From: an uncultured Bacilli bacterium
GTDB lineage: Bacteria; Bacillota_I; Bacilli_A; RF39; UBA660
Length of the DNA stretch: 41,915 bases
Direction of reading: 5' to 3'
NCBI GenBank assembly: GCA_944363915.1
Contig: CALVVR010000010.1
Span: 1 to 41,915 of the forward strand
A program made the translations under genes and the position numbers. Numbering within the stretch: the first letter of the stretch is position 1; every line of letters begins with the position of its first letter. Positions 13,381-21,206 of this stretch are shown piece by piece. The notes beneath the pieces are model-generated. The model saw only the letters and a program-made list of their open reading frames with translations. It had not been told where the DNA came from and searched no databases.

Positions 13381-15516
13381 ATCATACCATCCACCTGTAC
13401 TATTTCCATAAGTCTTCAATGTCTCTTTTGTAGCGTCTCCTAGTTTGCCTCGACTATGGGTAGACCAATCGCTGCTATATGTATACTTGTCATAATACTT
13501 CGCATTTGGTGCACTACTAAATCCAGCATAACTTGAATAGAATGATCCACTACTATTGACCATGTTGCCCATTACGTATTCCCATGATCCTCCTGACATG
13601 TCATACACACCATACACATTTCCTGTTGTACTTTGTCCTGTATTACTTTTGTATGAGGTTGTACTATTTCCTCCTCCGGTATAATAGCTACTATTACTAT
13701 TGATTGTTATATCTGTTATTCCTAGTCCGTATTTACTTTGTTTTAGGTAAGCTACTGCTCCCCATTCCATATTTTTCATCATATGTGAGTCGCCACTTAA
13801 GCTATAATTACTTCTTATGTTTTGGATAGCTGTGAAGAAGTTTGATACGGTTGTACTTCTTAAGCTTTGTACTCCTGGCTTTACTGTTATCTTACTTGTA
13901 CTTCCACTCACTTCAAACTTACCTACCCAGAAGCCACTTACTTGTTCACTTCCAAATGTAAACGCTGGATGAGTATACCAATTTCCATTTGATGCATTCG
14001 TACATGTTTGACTACTACTTCCTGATCCACTTACTGCATCAGTACATTTTACAGTTCCTGTTGTCGCTGTTCCTGATTCAAATGTTACATTGATTAATTG
14101 TTGCGATACACTTCCGTTGTTTGCATTAAACAACTGATATTTATATCTTGGTATCCATACATACCATAAGGCTATTTCACTTTCACTTATAGTTTGACCG
14201 ACACTCTTGCTTACGCCACTATTTAATACAACTGCATTAGCCCATTCTTTACTATTATAGTCATACCATTCTTCACTTATATCTGCATATACCCAATTAC
14301 TTCCATTATATTTTATTGGTATCATATTACTTGCTAATTCTGGTTTATTCGCTCCTGTTGTATCTTCATATTCATTAGCTTTTACGGTAATTGATTTAGT
14401 TGCTGTTGTTGTTTTTCCATTTCCGCCTGTGGCTGTACAACTTAAGGTACGACTTCCTACTGCTAAACTACTTGTATTTGTTGGGGTACATGATATACTT
14501 CCCCCACTCGTACTATAACTTACTGTAAAGTAGTTTGCTACCACATTACTTGCTCCTTTTTTTATTTCTACTGTTCCTGATTTTGCTGCTAACGTTGGAG
14601 CATTTTTATCTACTTTAATTGTATAAGTTCTTGTAGCTGTATTTCCAGCTTTATCTGTCGTTGTTATTGTAACTGTTCTTCCTGTGGTGTTACTTGTAAT
14701 ACTTGATATACTGCTTGTTGTATTATTATGCCCCGATAAACTATCTGAACCATTAGATACACGCACTGTTACATTAGAAGTATACCAACTATTACTTCCT
14801 AATGTTCCACTAAATGTAGCAGTTCCTGCTGTTGGTATCGTCTTATCTAATTTAAAACTTTGGCATAAGGCGTCACTACTTCCTAAACTATTAGTAGTTA
14901 ATGCACATATATAATTTGTTCCTTCACTTGTAATAAATTTGGTATTATTTCCTGTTTCTACTATTTCATTTGGTTCACATTCACTATCTGCTAGACAGTA
15001 TTTTATCTCACCATTTCCACTTAATGTTACAGTGATATTTTCTTTTGCCCAACCATTACTATTGATTAAACTTTCATTATAGATAATATTGATAGTTGGT
15101 TCAGTGTCTACTTTAACACATTCACTATCATATTCAAATATATATTGGTTATAATTAGATTCCCAATAATACCAAACACAACCTGATAATTCTTCTTCGG
15201 TCACAGGATTTATAATCGATGACTCTAAAAAGCCCTTACTTTGAATTTCACTTAGATAAAGGGCTTGTTTTTCTGTTGGATAACCAATATCATTTTCGAT
15301 ACTATAACGATATGCGGCTTCTTCGATTGCATCTATCGTTCTTTCTAATGATTTTTCCCGACTATTTTTTATAGCATTATCTATGATGGGAAATGTTATT
15401 AAGGCAATTACTGCTAGTATTATTAATACTCCCAATAATTCAATTAAAGTAAAAGCATTATTTAGTAAACACCCTTCATTTTTGCTATGTGCTAATTCAT
15501 GTACATCTTTTTTCAT
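13231..15516 (-). CDS. Prepilin-like adhesin with FGE/C-type-lectin-like C-terminal domain
   Basis: 761 residues. Leader of 20 residues ending NNA, then FTLIELLGVLIILAVIAL: a type IV/type II prepilin signal, here with Ala instead of Gly before the cut. Residues about 45-135 are pseudopilin-like. About 137-400 is Ser/Thr/Gly-rich with Ig/HYR-like repeats (TTTDKAGNTATRTYTIKVD). From about 455 on it reads ALWYVWIPRYKYQLF, NMEWGAVAYL, GVYDMSGGSWEYV and finally FLRGGNYGNGSNAGVFHF, following the formylglycine-generating-enzyme-like (C-type lectin) fold. That fold is common in DGR target proteins. The last 49 codons (13234-13380) differ sharply in base composition. Promoter and AGAGGTG ribosome site are clear. 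The domain is more likely ligand-binding than enzymatic. Confidence 0.9.
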   Translation of the reverse strand: MKKDVHELAHSKNEGCLLNNAFTLIELLGVLIILAVIALITFPIIDNAIKNSREKSLERTIDAIEEAAYRYSIENDIGYPTEKQALYLSEIQSKGFLESSIINPVTEEELSGCVWYYWESNYNQYIFEYDSECVKVDTEPTINIIYNESLINSNGWAKENITVTLSGNGEIKYCLADSECEPNEIVETGNNTKFITSEGTNYICALTTNSLGSSDALCQSFKLDKTIPTAGTATFSGTLGSNSWYTSNVTVRVSNGSDSLSGHNNTTSSISSITSNTTGRTVTITTTDKAGNTATRTYTIKVDKNAPTLAAKSGTVEIKKGASNVVANYFTVSYSTSGGSISCTPTNTSSLAVGSRTLSCTATGGNGKTTTATKSITVKANEYEDTTGANKPELASNMIPIKYNGSNWVYADISEEWYDYNSKEWANAVVLNSGVSKSVGQTISESEIALWYVWIPRYKYQLFNANNGSVSQQLINVTFESGTATTGTVKCTDAVSGSGSSSQTCTNASNGNWYTHPAFTFGSEQVSGFWVGKFEVSGSTSKITVKPGVQSLRSTTVSNFFTAIQNIRSNYSLSGDSHMMKNMEWGAVAYLKQSKYGLGITDITINSNSSYYTGGGNSTTSYKSNTGQSTTGNVYGVYDMSGGSWEYVMGNMVNSSGSFYSSYAGFSSAPNAKYYDKYTYSSDWSTHSRGKLGDATKETLKTYGNSTGGWYDDFAGFVYSSHSWFLRGGNYGNGSNAGVFHFNYYNGDAFSYISARAVLFP

Positions 15517-15576
15517 TTCTCTACACCTCTATTTTATCTATTTAAATTTTATCTTATTTTTGATGCTTAGTCAAGC
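15005..15576. repeat. Direct repeat A, right copy (prepilin 5' region)
   Basis: Matches 1-572 without gaps as far as the window allows. The left limit is set by the window edge and is probably longer. The right limit is two bases beyond the -35 box. Confidence 0.9.
15546..15574 (-). promoter_or_regulatory. Promoter of prepilin copy 2
   Basis: Minus-strand TTGACT (15569-15574) and TAAAAT (15546-15551) with a 17-base spacer, identical in boxes and spacing to copy 1. Confidence 0.7.
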
Positions 15577-15927
15577 TTAATTTTACAAAAAATTAATATA
15601 TAATCTAAGCAACTAGAGTTAGAAGATTTATGAATAATTTATAGTTAGAATAGCATAACTTATAGTTTATAGTGGTTTTTTTTGCTTTATTTTTAAATAT
15701 AATTACAAACCATATTAAAATTATCACTAGTCTATAATATCTTTATGTTCTTTAAAATATAGCTAAAAATAAAATTTGATTTATTATACATATTTTACTT
15801 TCATTAATTTCCATTTTAATTAATAGGTTATTTTTATCATAAAATATAAATAACATAATTTTATGTAGTTTCATATTTCATAATAACTTTATTTAATATT
15901 ACTTCTTTTAATAATTAATTAGATGTT
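15577..15927. other. Gene-free AT-rich stretch
   Basis: About 350 bases between the prepilin promoter and the radC stop. I see no coding frame, no convincing hairpin and no repeat. Confidence 0.5.
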
Positions 15928-16617
15928 TCAAAAATTAACTAAACTATTATCATTAAAACTATAATAATTGTTTTTACCAATAATAATATGATCTAAAACT
16001 TTAATTCCTAGTATTTTACCTACTTCAATTAATTGCTTAGTCATAACAATATCATTATTGGAAGGAGTAACATTCCCTGATGGATGATTGTGAATACATA
16101 TAATACTTGAAGCGCTTAACAGATAAGCTTCTTTAAATATTTCTCGAGGATGAATTAAACTTTCATTAATCGTTCCAATAAATAATAATTTATCTTTAAT
16201 AATATGGTTTTTGGTATCTAAATAAACACAATAAAAAAATTCTTGTAATTTATCTTTTAATTTATCCTGATAATATTCATAAATACTATTTGAAGAATAA
16301 ATTTTAATTTGATTAAGATTATCGATTTTTTTATTTAATCTTTTTCCCAATTCAATTGCGGCTAATAACTCACAAGCTTTAGCTTTGCCAATTCCTTTTA
16401 TTTTAATTAATCTTTCTAAATTAATATCTTTTAAATTACTAATATTATCTAATTGTTTTAAAATGTTACTAGCTAAAACTTTAACGGAATTTTCTTTAGT
16501 ACCTGTTTTAAGTAAAATAGCTAATAAATCTTCATTACTTAAATATTCAACTCCTTTATTTATTAATCTTTCTCTAGGTCTTTCATTTAAAGGAATATCC
16601 TTAATTAAAACATTCAT
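15928..16617 (-). CDS. radC: RadC/JAMM domain protein
   Basis: 229 residues. An N-terminal helix-hairpin-helix region (LSNEDLLAILLKTGTKENSV and IKGIGKAKACELLAAIELG) is followed by an MPN+/JAMM domain. HNHPSGNVTPSNND near residue 175 carries the metal-binding His-x-His and Asp. The family was named for DNA repair, but its biochemical role is unresolved and it is often linked to mobile elements. GGAGGAATA precedes ATG 16617, which overlaps the upstream stop as TAATG, so it is co-translated with the small membrane protein. Confidence 0.92.
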   Translation of the reverse strand: MNVLIKDIPLNERPRERLINKGVEYLSNEDLLAILLKTGTKENSVKVLASNILKQLDNISNLKDINLERLIKIKGIGKAKACELLAAIELGKRLNKKIDNLNQIKIYSSNSIYEYYQDKLKDKLQEFFYCVYLDTKNHIIKDKLLFIGTINESLIHPREIFKEAYLLSASSIICIHNHPSGNVTPSNNDIVMTKQLIEVGKILGIKVLDHIIIGKNNYYSFNDNSLVNF

Positions 16618-17060
16618 TATTCCTCCTTATATTTGCTTAATACTTGTTTACATATTTCTTTAATTGTATCTTCATCACTAGTATTATTTAAAACCATATC
16701 ATATTGTCTTAAAGTTTCAATAAATTCTTGGTCAGTTAAAGTAGTTGTTTTAATAATGGTATTAATATCTTTACTTTTATAGTATTCTTGAAGTTTATTA
16801 ACATTCGAACTATCCAAAGAAATACCGATATAAACGTAATACATATCATCGATAACACTATAAATATAATCAGTTAAATGAGTAGTATTTTCTTGCATAC
16901 TTTCCATACTTGAATAAACACCTTGTTGAATTAAATAAGCAGTTTCACTTTCGTTAAAAACAGGAAAAATATCTGTTTTTTCATATTCTTTTAACATATA
17001 AAAAGACAATAAAAAACCGACTAATAAAGATACGATAATAGTTAATAAATATTTTTTCAT
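16617..17060 (-). CDS. Small single-pass membrane protein
   Basis: 147 residues. One N-terminal membrane helix (about 5-23) is followed by an outside domain of about 120 residues. That part (YYVYIGISLDSSNVNKLQEY) resembles a SPOR-like alpha/beta unit, which would suggest peptidoglycan or septum association, but the match is weak. ATG 17060 has GGTGAAGAATT upstream. It is translationally coupled to radC. Confidence 0.6.
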   Translation of the reverse strand: MKKYLLTIIVSLLVGFLLSFYMLKEYEKTDIFPVFNESETAYLIQQGVYSSMESMQENTTHLTDYIYSVIDDMYYVYIGISLDSSNVNKLQEYYKSKDINTIIKTTTLTDQEFIETLRQYDMVLNNTSDEDTIKEICKQVLSKYKEE

Positions 17061-17112
17061 AATTCTTCACCATTATTATCATACCCTATTAATCAGTCGA
17101 AAAATGTCGAAT

Positions 17113-18798
17113 TTATTTCATTAATTCAATTATTTTAGTAACAATATCATTAACATGAACATCAAACACTTGATTAGTTTCTCTAATCTTTAATTCGACT
17201 AAGTTATCTTTGGCTTTTTTACCAACGGTTATTCTATATGGTATACCAATTAAATCCATATCATTAAATTTAACGCCTGCTCTTAAGTCACGATCATCTA
17301 AAATAGTATCAATATTATTATTCATTAAGTTATTATATAAAGCATTAGCAATTGATTTTTGCAAATCATCTTCTTTATCAATTAAAACGATACTTACTTT
17401 AAGTGGCGCAATATTAACTGGCCAAATAATACCGTGTTCATCATTTTTTTGTTCGACAACACTTGCCATAATACGTCCTAAACCAATTCCATAACAACCC
17501 ATAACAACTGGTTTTAAAGTATTATTTTCATCTAAATAATTTAAATCTAAAGCTTTAGAATATTTAGTTCCTAATTTAAAAGTATTACCGATTTCAATAC
17601 CATTTTTAAAATATAGTTTTTTACCACATTTCGGACAAGCGTCAAATTCTTTAACATTTTTAATATCCCCAATATAATCATATTTAAAATCAGAAGTGTT
17701 GACATTTTTATAGTGGTAATCTGTTTTATTAGCCCCGACTATATAGTTATATTTATATAATATATCATTATCAATAACTATTTTTATATCTAAACCAATT
17801 GGACCAGCGAAACCAACTTTAGCATTAGTAACATCTTCTACTTCTTCAAAACTAGCTAATTCTATTTTAGTTCCACCAACTAATTTTCTTAATTTAGTTT
17901 CGTTGATTTCTCTATCACCACTAACTAAACAAGCATATAAAATATCATCAATTTTATAAATCAAAGTTTTAACAAATTTATCTTTATTTTCTTCTAATAA
18001 ATTAGAAACCTCTTCGATTGTTTTAGCATTTGGTGTATGAACTAATTCTCTTACTTTAGGAGCTTCAGCTTTTTCTTTATTAATAACACATTCACTTACT
18101 TCAATATTAGAAGCATATCCACAATCGCATAAAACTAAAATATCTTCACCAATATCGGTAACGGCTTGGAATTCTTCACTTAATAATCCACCCATAACTC
18201 CTGTATCGGCGGTTACGATGCGATAATCGATACCAATTCGATCGAATATTTTTTTATAAGCTTCAAACATTTTACGGTAAGATTTATCTAAACCATCTAA
18301 ATCGGTATCAAAACTATAAGCATCTTTCATAAAAAATTCTCTTACTCTTATTAAACCAAAGCGAGGTCTTGGTTCATCACGATATTTATTGCCAATTTGA
18401 TATAAATTAAATGGTAAATCTTTATATGATTTTACTTTCATTTTAGCAGCTTCAACAAAAAATTCTTCATGAGTAGGTCCAAGTACTAAAGAACGGTTAT
18501 AACGATCTTTTAAACTAAACATCGAATCGCCAAAATTATCTCTTCTACCACTACTTATATAAACATCTTCTGGTAATAAATTAGGCATCAATAACTCGTT
18601 AGCACCTGCTTTATTCATCTCTTCTCTAATGATATTTTCAATGTTTTTTAAAACTTTTAATCCCAATGGCATATACATATAAATACCATTACCGACTTTT
18701 TTTATCATACCACTTTTTACAAGTAAATTGCCACTTACTGTTTCTTCATCTTTAACATCTTCTCTAAAAGTATAAAAAAAGTTTTCACTTAAACGCAT
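17113..18798 (-). CDS. proS: Prolyl-tRNA synthetase (bacterial type with editing domain)
   Basis: 561 residues. Class II motifs are present: motif 2 region RDEPRPRFGLIRVREFFMKD near 138-157 and motif 3 GCYGIGLGRIMASV near 430. Between them lies an insertion (about 215-395) matching the editing INS domain that removes mischarged alanine. The C-terminal anticodon-binding domain carries DDRDLRAGVKFNDMDLIGIP. ATG 18798 follows GAGGTGA; the in-frame GTG three codons earlier lies within that site. An extended -10 promoter lies at 18820-18828. Confidence 0.96.
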   Translation of the reverse strand: MRLSENFFYTFREDVKDEETVSGNLLVKSGMIKKVGNGIYMYMPLGLKVLKNIENIIREEMNKAGANELLMPNLLPEDVYISSGRRDNFGDSMFSLKDRYNRSLVLGPTHEEFFVEAAKMKVKSYKDLPFNLYQIGNKYRDEPRPRFGLIRVREFFMKDAYSFDTDLDGLDKSYRKMFEAYKKIFDRIGIDYRIVTADTGVMGGLLSEEFQAVTDIGEDILVLCDCGYASNIEVSECVINKEKAEAPKVRELVHTPNAKTIEEVSNLLEENKDKFVKTLIYKIDDILYACLVSGDREINETKLRKLVGGTKIELASFEEVEDVTNAKVGFAGPIGLDIKIVIDNDILYKYNYIVGANKTDYHYKNVNTSDFKYDYIGDIKNVKEFDACPKCGKKLYFKNGIEIGNTFKLGTKYSKALDLNYLDENNTLKPVVMGCYGIGLGRIMASVVEQKNDEHGIIWPVNIAPLKVSIVLIDKEDDLQKSIANALYNNLMNNNIDTILDDRDLRAGVKFNDMDLIGIPYRITVGKKAKDNLVELKIRETNQVFDVHVNDIVTKIIELMK

Positions 18799-18819
18799 AC
18801 ACTTCACCTCAACAATTTA

Positions 18820-18828
18820 ATTATACCA
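18820..18828 (-). promoter_or_regulatory. Extended -10 promoter of proS
   Basis: Minus-strand TGGTATAAT, an extended -10 element, about 20 bases before the start codon. No good -35 box is visible. Confidence 0.45.
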
Positions 18829-18889
18829 TATTTAAGACTAAACACTTACATATTATTTAATTTTTATGAATTTTATTAGATATTAAATC

Positions 18890-18918
18890 TTTACAACAAC
18901 TTAATTTAATAATATAAT
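18890..18918 (+). promoter_or_regulatory. Promoter of GNAT gene
   Basis: TTTACA (18890-18895) and TATAAT (18913-18918) with a 17-base spacer. Transcription would start near 18925, leaving a leader of about ten bases before ATG 18935. Confidence 0.65.
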
Positions 18919-18934
18919 TAAATTGGGTGATGTT

Positions 18935-19351
18935 ATGTTTGAAATTAAATATTTAACTGACGAATATGAATCATTAGCTAATCTAATTTTGGAAAGTTTT
19001 CCTGACATAAATACTAAAGAAAACATAATTGAATCATTAAAAAATAGTCCTTATTTAAGTTTAATTGCGGTTAAAGATAACAATGTTATTGGCCATATTA
19101 TGATCGATATTAGAACTGATATTATTAAAAATAAAACTGTTTTTTATCTTAATTATGTCTGTGTAGCTAGTAGCGAAAGAAATCAAGGAATTGGAACATT
19201 ACTTCTTAAAAAAGTTGAAGAAATTGCTAAAGAAAAAAATGTAAATTCGATTGAATTTACATCTAATAAAAGAAGATTGTCAGCTCATAGTCTATATTTA
19301 AAAAATGATTATCTAGTTAAAGATACTACTTATTTCTATAAAGAAATTTAG
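18935..19351 (+). CDS. GNAT-family N-acetyltransferase
   Basis: 138 residues, a single GNAT domain. YLNYVCVASSERNQGIGTLL near 78-97 holds beta-4 and the acetyl-CoA pyrophosphate loop (R-N-Q-G-I-G). The C-terminal HSLYLKNDY matches the beta-5 to alpha-4 region. The substrate cannot be told. ATG 18935 has GGGTGA upstream; the TTG at 18923 precedes that site. The last 118 bases are duplicated at 21028-21146, and the stop overlaps the convergent metallophosphoesterase gene by 26 bases. Confidence 0.88.
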   Translation: MFEIKYLTDEYESLANLILESFPDINTKENIIESLKNSPYLSLIAVKDNNVIGHIMIDIRTDIIKNKTVFYLNYVCVASSERNQGIGTLLLKKVEEIAKEKNVNSIEFTSNKRRLSAHSLYLKNDYLVKDTTYFYKEI

Positions 19352-19363
19352 TATCTTTTTTTA
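19233..19363. repeat. Direct repeat C, left copy (GNAT 3' end)
   Basis: Matches 21028-21157 in the same orientation. Within the coding part I see four differences, all synonymous third-base changes. Confidence 0.88.
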
Positions 19364-20060
19364 TAATATTACCAAACTCTACAATTCTATGAAACATAAA
19401 TATTATTTTATCTACTGTTTTATCAGTATGATAATGTCCACAATACCACAAGTTATAATCTATATTCGCTCCAATTTCATCTAAAAAGTATTCAGTTGAA
19501 TTATCAACAGTATTTTGATCTATTCCTTTTAAAAACATTTCTCTTGGCAAATATTTATAAGGACAAGTATGCGATAAAATAATATCAATTTTATTATCTA
19601 AATTTTTTAATACTTTCCTTACCCTATTTTTTGTTTCTTCCGTCGGTTGTTCACTTTCATACCAATTATAACCGTATGTTATTCTAAATTGTTTATCAAC
19701 ACTATAAGCTCCTCCTATGACAAGCACTTTATAATTATTAAAGCTGTATATTTCTCCATCTTTAGCAAATAATATATTGGGGTATTTTTCTTCGTAATAT
19801 ACGACACCATCATGGAATTTTTTTGTTTTATAAGTTTTTATATTTTCCGGTCTTTCTTCATGATTGCCATGAATGCAAAAGAAAGTTATTGGACATTGTA
19901 ACAAACTATTTTTTAATATATCATCTAGTTCATTGGCATAGTAATTTATTCCTGCGTCACCTAAAATAATCAAAATATCATCTATTGTTGTTTTATTAGC
20001 CTTGCAAAAATAAAACACTCCTTTAAAATCTGCATGTTTATCGCCTGTTATATAAATCAT
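19326..20060 (-). CDS. Calcineurin-like metallophosphoesterase
   Basis: 244 residues with the full set of metal-binding motifs: GDKH (6-9), ILGDAG near 32, the signature HGNHEE near 65, SHTCP near 160 and GHYHTD near 205. These coordinate two metal ions for phosphoester hydrolysis; the substrate is unknown. ATG 20060 has AAGTGATT upstream. The final residues are encoded within the GNAT-derived repeat C, so its C-terminus was set by whatever rearrangement created that junction. It is paired with the KilA-N gene, 48 bases apart. Confidence 0.88.
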   Translation of the reverse strand: MIYITGDKHADFKGVFYFCKANKTTIDDILIILGDAGINYYANELDDILKNSLLQCPITFFCIHGNHEERPENIKTYKTKKFHDGVVYYEEKYPNILFAKDGEIYSFNNYKVLVIGGAYSVDKQFRITYGYNWYESEQPTEETKNRVRKVLKNLDNKIDIILSHTCPYKYLPREMFLKGIDQNTVDNSTEYFLDEIGANIDYNLWYCGHYHTDKTVDKIIFMFHRIVEFGNIIKKDTKFLYRNK

Positions 20061-20108
20061 TTTTAATCACTTTAATTATATTTTTAAAATTTTAATTGTT
20101 ATAATTAT

Positions 20109-20906
20109 TTATTTAAGATATTTAAGATCAGTATTATTAAGAATGTTCATTTGCGAAATAGCTATCTTATTTAATCTTTCCAATCGCTCTGATTGTTTCA
20201 AACCATAATTGATAAATACTGCATTTAAGTTTTCCAAATTTGCTAAGCATATTAATTCATTCATATTGGCATAATCCCTTATATTTCCATTTGAACTAGG
20301 ATTTTTGCCACGCCATTCTTTGGCGGTCATTCCAAATAATGCCATATTTAAAACATCAGCTTCCTCAGCGTAAATATGATTAATTTGTTCTTTAGTTAAT
20401 TCCATTGGCACTAAATTTTGCTTTATAGCATCAGTATGAATCCGATAATTAATTTTTGACAATTCTCTTTTAGCATTCCAACCAAACTGTTTTTGCTCTT
20501 CGGCCTTTAATCTTTCAAATTCTTTTATTAATAATAATTTAAATTTGGGACTAATCCACATTCCAAATTCAAAAGCAATATCTTTATGAGCATAAGTTCC
20601 CCCATATCTTCCTGCTTTTGACATTATTCCAATAGCATTAGTTTTATTCACCCACTCTTTAACGCTAATCTTATAACTATTTAGTCCAGCTTGACTTTTA
20701 ATTATGGCGAATTCGCCATAATTAAAATTAGGATTATGTATTTCTTCCCAAATTCCTAAAAATTCAATAGTATTTCTATTTCTCAGCCAATCCGATACAA
20801 AAAAATCTCCATCTTTGGATTTAAGCATATCGGTAATTGATATATAGTCTTCATCATTTACTTTAAAATAAGAAATTTTCTGATTTAATACATTTAATTC
20901 TGCCAT
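20109..20906 (-). CDS. KilA-N domain protein
   Basis: 265 residues. The N-terminal KilA-N DNA-binding domain is recognisable: YISITDMLKSK, DWLRNRNTIEFLGIWE, then GRYGGTYAHKDIAFEFGMWI and SPKFKLLLIKEFERL. The C-terminal half is helical, without a motif I know. KilA-N proteins are typical of phages and mobile islands and are often antirepressor-like. GGGAGGAACT gives a clear ribosome site. Its place between duplicated GNAT ends supports arrival by transfer. Confidence 0.88.
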   Translation of the reverse strand: MAELNVLNQKISYFKVNDEDYISITDMLKSKDGDFFVSDWLRNRNTIEFLGIWEEIHNPNFNYGEFAIIKSQAGLNSYKISVKEWVNKTNAIGIMSKAGRYGGTYAHKDIAFEFGMWISPKFKLLLIKEFERLKAEEQKQFGWNAKRELSKINYRIHTDAIKQNLVPMELTKEQINHIYAEEADVLNMALFGMTAKEWRGKNPSSNGNIRDYANMNELICLANLENLNAVFINYGLKQSERLERLNKIAISQMNILNNTDLKYLK

Positions 20907-21027
20907 AGTTCCTCCCTAATAATAATTATATCATACAAACATACATTTGTAAATTATTTACAGTATTTTATTATGTGTTGCTATTAGTGAAAAAATCAAA
21001 GATTAATAAAAAAATTATAAATTTACA

Positions 21028-21146
21028 AAAAAAATGTAAACTCAATCGAATTTACATCTAATAAAAGAAGATTATCAGCTCATAGTCTATATTTAAAAAA
21101 TGATTATCTAGTTAAAGATACTACTTATTTCTATAAAGAAATTTAG
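21028..21146 (+). pseudogene. 3' fragment of a GNAT acetyltransferase gene
   Basis: Encodes the last 38 or so residues of the gene at 18935-19351, in frame to the same TAG stop, with no start of its own. The four base differences from the intact gene are all synonymous. The fragment therefore seems to come from a second, once-functional allele or paralogue, not from decay of a fresh duplication. Confidence 0.85.
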
Positions 21147-21157
21147 TATCTTTTTTA
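21028..21157. repeat. Direct repeat C, right copy
   Basis: Matches 19233-19363. The pair brackets about 1.66 kb holding the metallophosphoesterase and KilA-N genes. Confidence 0.88.
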
Positions 21158-21206
21158 TTAGCTCTATAACTTTAATTGTTTTAAAAAGATATGAATTTAA
21201 TCATAT

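Noticed and set aside
13218-13409. A 63-residue minus-strand frame over the G+C-rich end of the prepilin gene
   Set aside because: It overlaps the prepilin in another frame, has no ribosome site and exists because the G+C-rich block lacks stop codons.
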